From the NCBI GenBank assembly GCA_963580455.1, contig OY756968.1, positions 5,741,544-5,805,543 on the forward strand: a stretch of 64,000 bases of DNA, written 5' to 3'. The notes below the pieces were generated by a model. It had not been told where the DNA came from and searched no databases. It worked only from the letters and a program-made list of their open reading frames with translations. The translations under genes were made by a program, and so were the position numbers. This document shows positions 35,926-47,020 of the stretch, one piece after another (position 1 is the stretch's first letter; the number at the start of each line of letters is the position of its first letter). Source of the stretch: Euonymus europaeus (taxonomy: Eukaryota; Streptophyta; Magnoliopsida; Celastrales; Celastraceae).

Positions 35926-38053
35926 GCGTAATGTTCATACGCGGGATCCCGCATGAAATTAAGTCATGCGGGATCCCACTTTCACCGTCGGATTGATCGG
36001 ACGGTGAAAGGCAACAACTTTTTTTAAATAAAATAAACAACTTTTTTGCTTTTTTTTTTAAAATAAAATAAACAACTTTTTTGCTTTTTTGCCTTTTGCC
36101 TTTTGACTTTTATTTTAACAGCCTTTTGCCTTTTGTTTCTGCTTTTCTTTTGTTGCCCCTGCTTCGTCGTGCCTCTCCCTGTACCGTCGGCTTCCAACAT
36201 CTTCTCTCCAGGCCTGAGCATCTGTCTCCGCCACTCCCGAGCAGCGATCCTCTCTCTTCATGCCAGTGGCTATCTCTTCACCCATGGGCTCCTCTCTCTT
36301 CACTTCAGTTCCACCTCCAACGCCGCACCATCGCCCCCATAGTCCGGTGAGTTTAGTTGTCGCTAGGTTTGTTATCATATTAGGTCTTTTATCAGCTACT
36401 CTTTTGTAGGGTCTCTAATTTCATCATCTCCGATGTTTGATTCTCAAATTTGGATATTTCGTTTGCTTTGTTCTTCGATCTCAACCGGTCAATTTGTCAT
36501 CATGAATATGTATTTTAAATTGGATATTGAAACTTTGAATTTCTAATAGTAAAACTTGTGGGCAACCGGGGTTTGAAGCTTGAGTTTTTATGCCAATATG
36601 CAACAATATTGTAATTGGACACTTAGCTTGAATTAGTGGTTTTGGGTTGCAGCAAGACTTGGCTTCTGATTGTGTGATTCAACTGCAGGTATATGTGGAT
36701 ACATTTGTTTAGAAGGCATATGATAATTGGAACCAAAGCATGCTGGATATATGATGATTTGGTCTAAAGCTAAAACTGCAATTGGACAATTGATTTCAAC
36801 ACGAGCTGAAACTGCTTTGGCCAGATGCATCTATTTTGTTTTCAACAATTGGATTTGTTGCTTTTTCTTTAGCAAATATTTGTATTGTCATGTGTACTGT
36901 CAAGAAGCTGAAACTGCTTTAGCAAATGTTTGTACTGTCATGTGCTGACAATTGATTGTTCTCAACAATTGGATTTGTCGATTGTTCTCAACAATTGAAT
37001 TTGTCAATTTGTCAATTCATTATTTGCAGAGTCAAGAAAATGGAATTTATAATTCTTTGCACATTCAACAAAAGACAATTAAAAACTGAAAAATGTTATC
37101 CAGTTTGTCATTGGATTTGTTCTTCTTTGAGGAATGATTGCGAACACTAAAACCAGCATATCGAGCATATTCATTGTAGAATGCTTGAGCTTCATCAACT
37201 GAATCAAATTCCTGTCCTATTTTTGGGATTTTTTCAAACAATACTTGAGGCACAAATTGTTGAACCGAATTTGACGAAGATCCCAAATCACCTTCTTGAA
37301 CACAATGCATTTCACCATTCATGACCTACATATCACAAAAAAATTCAGTAGCTCATAAATCGACTTGACAAAAAAACCACTAGTTTAGCTAGTAGCTCCC
37401 AAGCAGCTGGACAATAAGGAAGCAAAATCTCGTTAATTTTTAATTATGCTTTCATGCAACAGTAAACAACATCTTCCATATGATTAAACTATCCACAACC
37501 AAAATTCTCAATGCTACAACGCAGCCCAATCAAAAGCCACCGTTGATGGCCAGCCAACTTCCAAAAGGTTCACCTTTTCAAAATAATGCAGTATGACTCA
37601 TGAACTAAGAATCTGATAAAATTATCTCAATAGTTTCCATTCAAAAGAACAATTTATAACAATCTCATAGATAATTAAAAGCAAATCAGTTCAAAACTCA
37701 AACAAATCTGAACATTTCATGCTATACAATCAAAGATGAGAAGCTACCGGATCTAAGAAAAAGAGGTGAGAGAGGTCTACTGCGTGATGCAGGAGCAAAG
37801 TGGAGAGAGGAGCCCAGGGAGTGACGGAGACAGATGCCCAAGCCTGGGGAAAAGATGCTGGAAGCCGACGGTACAGGGAGAGGCACGACGAAGCAGGGCA
37901 ATGAAAGTCAAAAGGCAAAAGGCAAAAAAGCAAAAAAGTTGTTTATTTTATTTAAAAAAAGTTGTTGCCTTTCACCGTCCGATCAATCCGACGGTGAAAG
38001 TGGGATCCCGCATGACTTAATTTCATGCGGGATCCCGCGTATGAACATTACGC
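35926..38053. mobile_element. Mutator-like element with long inverted repeats
   Basis: Inverted repeats begin GCGTAATGTTCATACGCGGG at 35926 and end with their complement at 38053. They extend about 300 bp inward, with poly-T/CTTTTTTGCC and a gene-like CGTCGTGCCTCTCCCTGTAC stretch on both arms. The outermost 80 bp fold on themselves because GGGATCCCGCATGA recurs inverted (about 35942-35978). The flanks on both sides are ATATATATA, compatible with a 9-bp duplication but uninformative because they lie in a TA microsatellite. The interior holds a FAR1-domain exon (37322-37084, minus strand). This fits a deletion derivative of a MULE whose transposase carries a FAR1-type N-terminus, or a Pack-MULE. 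Confidence 0.8.
37065..37322 (-). pseudogene. FAR1 DNA-binding-domain exon fragment inside MULE
   Basis: The frame MNGEMHCVQEGDLG leads into EFDSVDEAQAFYNEYARYAG and FSVRNHSSKKNKS, the start of a FAR1/FHY3-type WRKY-GCM1 zinc finger. Only the first part of the domain is present. No MULE transposase core or SWIM finger follows within the element. FAR1 factors descend from MULE transposases, so a piece of either is expected here. The fragment has no intact continuation and is likely non-functional. Confidence 0.75.
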
Positions 38054-39039
38054 ATATATATATGTGTGTGTATACACTAAATTTAATTTGTGAATTTTGT
38101 TTATTCACAAAATTAAACCATTCAATGGAATTACCTGCATTAACAAAAGCTGGTGAGATATCAATATCATATGCATGAGCCATCAGCCGAAGATGTGACC
38201 CATGATCAGGCTGGATTAATTGACTGACAGCATAATCAATATTTTTCTTTTTCTTTTTTTGAGAAAAAAATGAGAGACAGCAAAAGAAAATTAAAAAAAA
38301 TTAATGATACAAATTACACTCGCTTTGTCCCAATTATCTGAAATTTTAAAGATGGATGCGCGTGATCTATATGAAGTTGTGCGCATCCATTTCAACATCT
38401 AAAATGATTGGATATCGTCATCTTTTATAAAAAAAAATATATGTATTTCAAATAATTGGAGCAAAAAATAATCGGATCCATATAATTATTGAAAGAAAAT
38501 TTTCCTTTAACATATATATATATACACACACAGGAGCTTTCTTTACATAAACATGAATTTGATTGGGAAGTGCGGGGCATGAGAGCATGAAGAACCCCTT
38601 TGGTTGTGGATTCTCCAACAAAACCCTCCACGCTTGGAAAGCCAAAAAAACAATACCATCTCCACCACCAACACTCCATGGTTGGCACTAATATATGCCT
38701 TAATGCTTTTACATATTACCCACAAATAAAAGTTAGACCAAAAGTTAAGACTAAAGAGGAATCCATGCCCCCTCCCAAAATAAATGTAATATATTATCAA
38801 TTTACGCACACTACATCCACTGTGTTAGACTTCTCTCTCACCCTACTATTTCATATTTATTCCACACATTAGAAGCTGTCAACCCCTCAATTTTATCCTT
38901 TTTTCATGTTTGATGTTGATCAGGATGCTTATTTTAATTTTTAATTTTTAATGTTTTAGTTTTCTGTTGTTGTGTAAGATAGGCACCACCACATTAGGCC
39001 AGTGATGGAATAGAGATTGTTTTATTGGAATTTTTCCCA
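38054..39039. other. Intergenic DNA
   Basis: No gene is recognised. It has TA/CA microsatellites near 38056-38072 and 38512-38532. Confidence 0.35.
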
Positions 39040-39752
39040 TTATAACACCTCACTCAAAAAAATAATTCTCAAAATGACTCTCATTCAAAAATATTTCTCA
39101 AACTAACACTCTTTCATTACATTTTTCGATAGAATCATTAACTTTTGTCCGATTTTTATTTTACTTTGGCCAAAAATCCCACTTTTCATGCATAAATCAA
39201 ATCACTTTATTTTTTTTACGCCACTTTTTCATGCATAAATAAACGCATTTATATTTTACACAATTTTCATGCATAATTCAAGACGGCCTGAATACCATGA
39301 TCTTTTAGTGATACTTGATCCAGAATAACGATATTTTAAAAGGGGTTCTTCAAAATCAACTCCTCCAATAACAAACGAAATGAATATTAGAAAAGAGTCT
39401 CGTAAGAATAAATGCAGCAAGCTTATAAAAAAAAAATGCAGCATTTGTGTTTTGTTGTATTAAACTAATTTATAATGTCTTATAAATTAATGTATTTTGT
39501 TGTATTAAACTAGTTTATTTAATAATATAGTTAACTTGTAATGCATCGTGATTATAGAGAGAGAGAGAGAAAAAAAAAACTGTGTTTTTTCTTTTTGCCC
39601 ATTAAAAAGAAATAGACTAAAAAAGATTTTGCATTAAAAGTAAACAAAATAGAACGTTTGAGAATTAAATGAAGAAATAGTGTTAATTTGAGAAATATTT
39701 TTGGATTGAGGGTTATTTTGGAAAATACTCTTGAGTGAAGTGTTATAAGAAA
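39040..39752. mobile_element. Non-autonomous element with about 85-bp imperfect inverted repeats
   Basis: The left arm (about 39040-39124: TATAACACCTCACTCAA, CAAAAATATTTCTCAAAC, AACACT) is the inverse of the right arm (about 39665-39752: AGTGTTAATTTGAGAAATAT, then TTGAGTGAAGTGTTATAA). The interior is AT-rich with no product. Target duplication is not resolved. Confidence 0.55.
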
Positions 39753-40091
39753 GATAAAGAGGGGGAGACAGTAATAGGACTGGACAAAAGATTTGACGTG
39801 GAAGCTAACTAACTATTTATTTATTTCTGTGTAAATCATAAAAACCGTTGGCTCTAATGTCACTCGATCACGGTTTTCAGTTTAGGGATGACAAAAAATT
39901 AGAAACAAGATTGTCTGTTGCTGTAACTCTCTATTCAACACTCTGCATAATATAAAAAAACAAAAAAAAAACCCCTCTAATTCACCTGGAAACATCTGTG
40001 ATATGAGAAACAAGATTAAAATTAGTACAGGGAGAATACAATCCATTAATGATAAAACTCATTCAAGAGTCAATTCCAGCGCCTCAATATG

Positions 40092-40318
40092 TGTAAGAAC
40101 TAAAACTTGTAAAGAGAACAGTAAAGCAACACACAGAGATTCAGTTTCTTCTTCCTGAGCAACCTGGCTCAAGCTCCCACATTCATTTTTCAACAACTTG
40201 TTTTAGAAGTTATTGACTCTACAAACAACATTCAGACCACATAAACAAAATAAAGCATGAAAAGACTAAAACACCCTTACAAAAGACACGATTCATGCAA
40301 GTGCAATTCATCCAACAC
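40092..40318 (-). repeat. 3' LTR of the copia element
   Basis: It reads TGTTGGATGAATTGC to CTTACA on the coding strand. The gag-pol stop codon (40308-40310) lies inside it. Confidence 0.95.
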
Positions 40319-43300
40319 TCCCCCTGAATTGCACTTTCGAAACTACACAGAGTTGATTCCTTAAGAAACAAAATCGATCCCTGGGAAGTGCTTTGGTCAA
40401 TATATCAGCCAGTTGCTCTTCACTTCTACAATGCTTCAAGTCAACAATTCTCTCTTCAATTGCATCTCTGATGAAATGATACTTGATGGCAATGTGCTTA
40501 GTAATATTATGATCCACTGGATTTCGAGCAATAGCAATGGCAGATTTGCTATCACAAAACACTTCTGTTGCAGTACCTTGAATCAGCCCTATATCTCCAA
40601 GAATTTTCCTCAACCATACTGCCTGAGAAGCTGCTTTAGAGGCAGCAACATACTCAGCTTCAGTTGATGAAAGAGCCACGCTCTTTTGCTTCTTAGACAA
40701 CCATGTACATATGCCAGAACCAAGACCAAACACATAGCCAGAGGTACTCTTCATATCATCAGTGCAGCCTGCCCAATCACTATCACAAAAACCAGTGAGC
40801 TTCAACTTCTTTTGAGACTCAAACATGATTCCATGCTCAAGTGTACCTTGAAGATATCTCAAAACTCTTTTAGCAGCTCCAAAGTGAATTTGAGATGGTT
40901 CTTGCATATATCTAGACAGCACACTCACTGCAAACATTATGTCTGGCCGGGTTGTTGTAAGGTAGAGAAGACTACCAATCAAGCTTCTATACTGATTACA
41001 ATCAACTCTATCTGACCCATCTGCCTTCGAAAATTTTTCATTCACAATCAGAGGTATTGCAACCGCATTACATCCAAACATATCAAATTTTTTTAAAACT
41101 GATTTGGTATAACTAGCTTGAGAAATAAAGATTCCCTTTTTTGACTGCTCTACTTCTATTCCAAGAAAATATGTTAACATGCCAAGATCATTCATCTCAT
41201 ACGAGCTCATCAGATTCTTCTTAATACTCAGGATCAACTCTTCATCACTTCCAGTAATTACTAGGTCATCAACATAAATACATACAATCAAAACAGCAGT
41301 ACCTTTTTGTAGAGTGTACAATGTTCCCTCATTCTTGCTTCGCTGGAGACCTTCATGTTTAAAGAAATTGTCAATCTCTGAGTACCACGCCCTGGGAGAT
41401 TGTCTTAGACCATATAAAGCCTTTTTTAGCCTATAAACTTTGTCTTCTCCCCCTGGAACCAAAAACCCCTCAGGCTGAGCAACATACACTTCCTCTTCCA
41501 GAGTGCCATTTAAAAAAGCTGACTTGACATCAAGCTGATGAACCTTCCAACTTAACTGAGCTGCAACTGAGAGTAAAACCCTGATTGTTTCTAGTCTTGC
41601 TACAGGAGAGAATGTCTCATGAAAGTCCACACCAGGTTTTTGAGTGAACCCTTTTGCAACCAGCCGCGCTTTATACTTTAGGACAGATCCATCAGGATTT
41701 AATTTAATTTTGTAGACCCATTTAACTCCTACAACCTCCCTGTCTTGAGGTCTAGATACAAGATCCCAAGTGTTGTTTTTCTTTATCATAGTCATCTCTT
41801 CCTCCATGGCTTTCCTCCATGCTGGATCTTGCATTGCTTCAGCAAATCTCTCAGGTTCCCTATCAGCCACTTTCATGAAATCACATGTCTCATATATATC
41901 ACAATTCTCATAGATGTCACGCAAGCTTCTCATTCTTGCTGGAGGTGAATCTTGAGGAGAATCTGGCACAACCATATCTTGAAGATCTGCATGAACACCT
42001 TCAACTTCTTGATTTTCTTGAACCGGATCAGTCTGCTCCTCAACTTCAACTTCATGATTGTCATGATCTGCCTGATGAGATTTAGTCGTGTCCTCAATTA
42101 TTGTTTCACCATTTTCAGCACCATGATCACCCCAGCTCCAAGTGGACTCTTCATTGAAAACCACATCTCTACTAACCAGCAACTTCTCCCTCTCAAGGTC
42201 ATAAATTCGATAGGCTTTAGAAATAGGACTATATCCTACAAACACGCATCTCCTGCTCTTTTGATCCAACTTGGATCTATTTTCTGCTGGAATGAGAGCA
42301 TAACACAGACTCCCAAATATTCTTAAGTGATCCACTCTAGCTTTGATCCCACACCAAGCTTCAAAAGGATTTTTACCATCTACTGCCTTTGTTGGACATA
42401 GATTGAGGAGATAAACAGCTGTATTTACAGCCTCTGCCCAGAAACTATGTGGCAATTTTTTTTCAGCTAACATGGCCCGTGCCATTTCCATGATAGTTCT
42501 ATTTTTTCTCTCTGCGACCCCATTTTGCTGTGGACTAAAACCAGCAGTCAGCTGCTTCCAAATACCTTCATCTGCACAAAATTTCTCAAACTGCTCAGAG
42601 GTATACTCCCCACCTCTATCACTTCTAATACGTTTAATAGAGTTGCCACTTTGTTTTTCAACTGCTGCTTTAAACTGTTTAAAGACAGTAAAGGTCTGCG
42701 ATTTTTCCTTCAAGAAATAAACCCAAACCATTCGCGAGAAGTCATCAATGAATGTTAAAAAATATTTACCTCCACTGAAGGATTCAACCTTCATTGGCCC
42801 ACACAAATCAGTATGAATAAGCCCAAGAACTTCCTTAGCTCTCCATTCAGCTGTGGAAGGAAATGGTTGCCTATGTTGTTTTCCAAAAACACAACTTTCA
42901 CATACTTCTCCACTCTCCACAATGTTAGGTAAACCAGTGACCATCTCCTTATTTTGTAACTGTTTCAGACTCTTCATATTAAGATGCCCTAGCCGTTTAT
43001 GCCACAGCCTAGTTTTTTTAGTTGCCTCCACAGTAGCCAGAAGAGATACTTCCTGAGGCACCTCATTCTTATCTTGAAAGTCTATCAAAAAATTCCTCCT
43101 ACCCTTCATCTCTACCACCATCAGTTCTGTATCTTTCTCATCAAAGATTCGACACTTATCTCCTCCAAACAATAATTTATAACCTTTCTCAATCATCTGA
43201 CCAACACTAAGTAAATTATGACTTAGTTCAGGTACCAGCAACACATCACATATCAACTTCACACCAGTCAAAGTATTGATCCTAACAGTACCTTTCCCAG

Positions 43301-44420
43301 TAGCAGTGACAAAAGAACCATTGCCCAATTTAACATTAGTCTTGAATGAATGATCAATAGAAGCAAACAAAGAAGCATTTGCAGTCATGTGATTACTGCA
43401 ACCACTATCAAGAAACCACACATCAGACAATGAACTAACCGTGGTGAGAGAAGTATAAAACAAAGTTTCTTCTGGTGGAACGTCACTACATTCCACAAAA
43501 TTAGCGGTAGTTGTATTCTCCTTCTTAAATCTGCAATTCTTCTGGATGTGACCAAATCTTTTACAATGATGGCACTGAGGCTTCCCTTTCCACCAACATT
43601 CAGATGCAGTATGACCCATTCGTTTACAAACGTCACACTGAGAAGATCGTGAAGAGGAATCAAATCCAGAAGATCGTGAAGATGAATCAAATCCAGAACT
43701 AGTCTGAGGTCGCTGCCAGTTAAAAGATTTCCCTTTTCCAGTGCTGTCTCTAAACGAAAGCCCTGCTTGAAATGCAGACTCCAATGACTGAGACTGATCA
43801 CCTCTCCTTAGTCTCCTCTGTTCATGTGCCTCCAATGACCCAATAACTTCTTCAGGTTTTAAAACAGACAAATCCTTCGACTCTTCAACAGCTGCAACCA
43901 CCACATCATATCTTTCAGGAAGACTAATAAGAATTTTTTGAACCACTTTCTGATCTGAAACTTCCTCTCCCAGCGTCCTCATCTCATTCACTAGACTGAT
44001 GGCTTTGGCATAAAAATCTTTGATGCACTCAGACTCCTGCATCCTCAAGTTCTCAAACTCGCGTCGCAAGTTCTGTAGCTTAATAATGACTGTCTTTCCA
44101 TCCCCTTCAAATTCTTTAGCTATAGTATCCCAAGCCTCCTTGGCATAAGAGGCTCTTATAATGCGAGGAAAAATCGAAGCACTGACTCCATTTTGCAATC
44201 GAGATAGAGCTTTTGCATTCACAACCCTTTTGCTATCTAAATCTTTCTTACCAGCTGCATCTAGGGATTCTTCACTTTCTGGTTCTTGATAACCATGGAC
44301 CACAATGTTCCACAAGCCCTCAGACATTAAGTAGGTTCGCATTTTTACTTTCCAGGAGGGATAGTCACTCCCGTCAAACACGGGCAAGAACGATGCCATC
44401 CGCTCACTTGAAGAAGCCAT
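40308..44420 (-). CDS. Copia gag-pol polyprotein
   Basis: An uninterrupted 1370-residue frame encodes the whole polyprotein. Order: GAG (about residues 10-205, UBN2-type), two CCHC zinc knuckles (262-275 CDVCKRMGHTASEC and 283-296 CHHCKRFGHIQKNC), aspartic protease (WFLDSGCSNHMT, Asp near 338), GAG-pre-integrase His/Cys region (HKRLGHLN), integrase core (HTDLCGPM, FIDDFSRM, NGVAERKNRT), reverse transcriptase (YVDDLVITG) and RNase H (CDSDWAGC, SSTEAEYVA, ADILTKALP). The integrase-before-RT order defines Ty1/copia. SSGFDSSSRS is duplicated just before the first knuckle. The frame runs through the polypurine tract and stops 11 bp into the 3' LTR. All key catalytic motifs look intact. Confidence 0.97.
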   Translation of the reverse strand: MASSSERMASFLPVFDGSDYPSWKVKMRTYLMSEGLWNIVVHGYQEPESEESLDAAGKKDLDSKRVVNAKALSRLQNGVSASIFPRIIRASYAKEAWDTIAKEFEGDGKTVIIKLQNLRREFENLRMQESECIKDFYAKAISLVNEMRTLGEEVSDQKVVQKILISLPERYDVVVAAVEESKDLSVLKPEEVIGSLEAHEQRRLRRGDQSQSLESAFQAGLSFRDSTGKGKSFNWQRPQTSSGFDSSSRSSGFDSSSRSSQCDVCKRMGHTASECWWKGKPQCHHCKRFGHIQKNCRFKKENTTTANFVECSDVPPEETLFYTSLTTVSSLSDVWFLDSGCSNHMTANASLFASIDHSFKTNVKLGNGSFVTATGKGTVRINTLTGVKLICDVLLVPELSHNLLSVGQMIEKGYKLLFGGDKCRIFDEKDTELMVVEMKGRRNFLIDFQDKNEVPQEVSLLATVEATKKTRLWHKRLGHLNMKSLKQLQNKEMVTGLPNIVESGEVCESCVFGKQHRQPFPSTAEWRAKEVLGLIHTDLCGPMKVESFSGGKYFLTFIDDFSRMVWVYFLKEKSQTFTVFKQFKAAVEKQSGNSIKRIRSDRGGEYTSEQFEKFCADEGIWKQLTAGFSPQQNGVAERKNRTIMEMARAMLAEKKLPHSFWAEAVNTAVYLLNLCPTKAVDGKNPFEAWCGIKARVDHLRIFGSLCYALIPAENRSKLDQKSRRCVFVGYSPISKAYRIYDLEREKLLVSRDVVFNEESTWSWGDHGAENGETIIEDTTKSHQADHDNHEVEVEEQTDPVQENQEVEGVHADLQDMVVPDSPQDSPPARMRSLRDIYENCDIYETCDFMKVADREPERFAEAMQDPAWRKAMEEEMTMIKKNNTWDLVSRPQDREVVGVKWVYKIKLNPDGSVLKYKARLVAKGFTQKPGVDFHETFSPVARLETIRVLLSVAAQLSWKVHQLDVKSAFLNGTLEEEVYVAQPEGFLVPGGEDKVYRLKKALYGLRQSPRAWYSEIDNFFKHEGLQRSKNEGTLYTLQKGTAVLIVCIYVDDLVITGSDEELILSIKKNLMSSYEMNDLGMLTYFLGIEVEQSKKGIFISQASYTKSVLKKFDMFGCNAVAIPLIVNEKFSKADGSDRVDCNQYRSLIGSLLYLTTTRPDIMFAVSVLSRYMQEPSQIHFGAAKRVLRYLQGTLEHGIMFESQKKLKLTGFCDSDWAGCTDDMKSTSGYVFGLGSGICTWLSKKQKSVALSSTEAEYVAASKAASQAVWLRKILGDIGLIQGTATEVFCDSKSAIAIARNPVDHNITKHIAIKYHFIRDAIEERIVDLKHCRSEEQLADILTKALPRDRFCFLRNQLCVVSKVQFRGSVG
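40319..40327 (-). promoter_or_regulatory. Polypurine tract of the copia element
   Basis: AGGGGGAG on the coding strand directly abuts the 3' LTR and serves as primer for plus-strand DNA synthesis. It is also read as codons of the polyprotein C-terminus. Confidence 0.85.
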
Positions 44421-44464
44421 TGTTCGTCACAGTAGATATAAAACAACAGGTCGAGACACAACCT

Positions 44465-44477
44465 GGCTCCGATACCA
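44465..44477 (-). promoter_or_regulatory. Primer-binding site (initiator tRNA-Met type)
   Basis: Coding-strand TGGTATCGGAGCC starts one base after the 5' LTR. It matches the usual copia site TGGTATCAGAGC, complementary to initiator methionine tRNA, with one change (A to G). Confidence 0.85.
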
Positions 44478-44478
44478 C

Positions 44479-44704
44479 TGTAAGAACTAAAACTTGTAAA
44501 GAGAACAGTAAAGCAACACACAGAGATTCAGTTTCTTCTTCCTGAGCAACCTGGCTCAAGCTCCCACATTCATTTTTCAACAACTTGTTTTAGAAGTTAT
44601 TGACTCTACAAACAACATTCAGACCACATAAACAAAATAAAGCATGAAAAGACTAAAACACCCTTACAAAAGACACGATTCATGCAAGTGCAATTCATCC
44701 AACA
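44479..44704 (-). repeat. 5' LTR of the copia element
   Basis: Same sequence as the 3' LTR except for one missing A. It contains the element promoter. Confidence 0.95.
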
Positions 44705-45122
44705 ATATGCATATCACCCTCCCCTAGAACCAGTGATGGGCTTGGAGTGGGCGACTGAGCAAAAACACTTTATTAGGGGTTGTCCAGGGGCAACAAAATC
44801 TGTCTTAACACACAAGCAACAAGAATACGCAAGCTTCTCGCAGTCTTAATTTAAATCTACATCTCCCATGTTGTAGCAGAATCCATTTTAATATGCAAGT
44901 ATCAGCTACACCCAAGGAGAAGGGCCACAAAAGTGATGGACAGAGCAGTCGTTGAACTACGCAACTCTTTCTTGTAACACAGTCACTCAACAATTTCTTA
45001 GAATTCGACAAAGCTTTGCACCAGCCGCCCACAAAGAGCAACCCTCCTATATTCAGGAGTATTTCTATCAATCGCTAATGCCATGCAAGTTGTTTTCAGT
45101 TTAGGGATGACAAAAAATTAGA

Positions 45123-46672
45123 TTTGGATTGAATAACATAAGTTGTTTTATAAGATATTTGTATGTTCGGGCTTTGATTTGTTTAGATTTTCGGATATAC
45201 TTAATTAGTCATATTTGGATTGATTTAAATTCAGACTAATAAATCAAACGATAATTCAATTCACGTTAGAGTTTGGACAACTGAATCAAACAAGATATTT
45301 GTGTTTGAACCCCAACTCAATTTTAAATCGGACAAATTTTTGTGTTCTAACATAATTTTGTCATGCCTGGTTCAACTGACTTGCACTGATGATACAATTC
45401 TCGCGAGTCGTGACAGTGTATATATAATTTTCATACAAATTTTTTTTGTAATGCTGTGGGAGGTGTACTTTCCATATCACCCCATAGTTTTGGTATTTTT
45501 TTGCTACCAAAATTATTCTTTACTGTTACATTAGGAGTTTCAAGTTCCCTCATCCATCGAACAAATATTGTCCATGAACACGTACATGCATGGATATATT
45601 GGACTCACACGACTTTATTTTCTCTTGGATCTCATTGATACCATCGTCAATAGAATATGTCGACATTTCATAGGAGGTTGATATCAATTCATGGATGATT
45701 GAGAATTAAATAAAATTTCAATTATAAATTAACTACTTTCGTTCCCAATCATCCATAATTTTACATCACAACTCGTAAATTATCATTTTATTATTCTTCA
45801 TACACCACCGCATCAGCATATAACATGACAAACCAAAACCAGTCAATACTTTCTCATAGTTTTGTCATATATTTGAATACCACTCTTATAATCTAGAGTG
45901 AATTATAAGTACCAAAAGAGGGAGCAAATTCAAATAGAACGCGCCCTCCCTATATATCATATGGTGTTTGAAAACATTAATAATGAGTGCACTTGACAAT
46001 TTATCCAAGATAGTTCAACTCGCAGAACAAAAAGTCAACTGAGCATTGGCTACTAAGTCAACCCAAACCGGACCAGAGCCACTAAACATCAGTAGTAGTG
46101 CTAGCAGGTACTTAATATCTTTGACATGGAAGCCCACTACACCTACTACAGTCCCCAATCACGCCCAATTCAATGACAATTGTCAAAACCATTCATTAAA
46201 ATATATAGAATTATGTGACTTGTATGTTCAATAATCATCATGGCATCCTCCCCTTCATCAGTTACTGATATGAAAATGGCCTTGATGAGGATTTTCACAC
46301 GCTCGCGAACTTGTAATGAGAGCAATTATGTTCATAATTTGAGAACTTATCAGTGGGAATGAGTTGAATCGTGTGGCCTTTTTTTTCAAAGTAATTATCA
46401 AGTGTAATTATCTTTTAATACCACAATTAGCTCCAGGCAGCTTTCTTATTACTCCACAATTGATTAAAATAAACGAAAAAGTGAGATTAGACATAATGAT
46501 ACGTCCTTTTAGTTCAACTTAATTATTTCTTTACTTAAAGTAATTAAGTGGGGTTTCCTATGACAGTATATCCATTTGGGGTTAACTCTTTTTTTTTTAA
46601 CTTGCTAATGAAAGTCAATAATATCCGCAATCTACAGTGATGTGATTTTCATTTTGAATTTTAATACTTTGT
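45123..46672. other. Intergenic DNA
   Basis: The first about 200 bp continue the GGGGTGACAA-family MITE edge that starts at 45103. Beyond that no gene or repeat is recognised. Confidence 0.35.
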
Positions 46673-47020
46673 GAATAAGACTAGTTAATCACATTCTATA
46701 TCCTTGTGAGTTGTGGATGTAGGTTGAGTTTTAACATAATTTATCATAATCAGGTGAAAAATTTGTATGTGTTATTTTTACAATCTCACTTTATTCTCGA
46801 ATATTTAAATGATAAATTTATGAATATTATATATATATACACACAAATTTATGAATAAAACTCGTTAATCACATTCTATATCCTTCTGAGTCGTGGATGT
46901 CGGTTGAGTTTTAACAAAATTTATCATAATCAGGCGAAAAATTTGTTTGTGTTATTTTTACAATCCCACTTTATTCTCGAATATGTAAATGATAAATTTA
47001 TGAATATAATATATATAGAC
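46673..47020. repeat. Two-copy 180-bp tandem duplication
   Basis: TTAATCACATTCTATATCCT occurs in both copies, starting units at about 46673 and 46853. Both continue GTTGAGTTTTAACA, TTTATCATAATCAGG and TTTATTCTCGAATAT. They differ at scattered positions. Confidence 0.9.

Larger units (their letters stand above)
40092..44704 (-). mobile_element. Complete, young Ty1/copia retrotransposon
   Basis: LTRs at 40092-40318 (3' LTR, 227 bp) and 44479-44704 (5' LTR, 226 bp) differ only by one A in an A-run as far as I can see. Both have TG...CA ends (TGTAAG...CCAACA on the plus strand). The 5-bp target duplication ATATG lies at 40087-40091 and 44705-44709. The primer-binding site and polypurine tract abut the LTRs, and a single uninterrupted gag-pol frame fills the interior. 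Near-identical LTRs and an open frame mean a recent insertion, possibly still able to move. Confidence 0.97.
39873..45122. repeat. Copied ASG2-flank segment bounded by 31-bp direct repeats
   Basis: An identical 31-bp sequence (starts GTTTTCAGTTTAGGGATGAC) occurs at 39873-39903 and 45092-45122. Between the repeats lie 6 bp of filler, a near-perfect copy of 15779-16336 split by the copia element (39910-40091 and 44705-45088), and 3 bp of filler. The 31-bp repeat includes the edge of a GGGGTGACAA-family MITE that continues to the right. The arrangement looks like a templated insertion during double-strand-break repair with duplication of the break ends. Confidence 0.8.

Noticed and set aside
35942..35978. 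GGGATCCCGCATGA hairpin considered as a regulatory operator or terminator
   Set aside because: It recurs inverted at the other end of the same element, so it is part of the transposon terminus.
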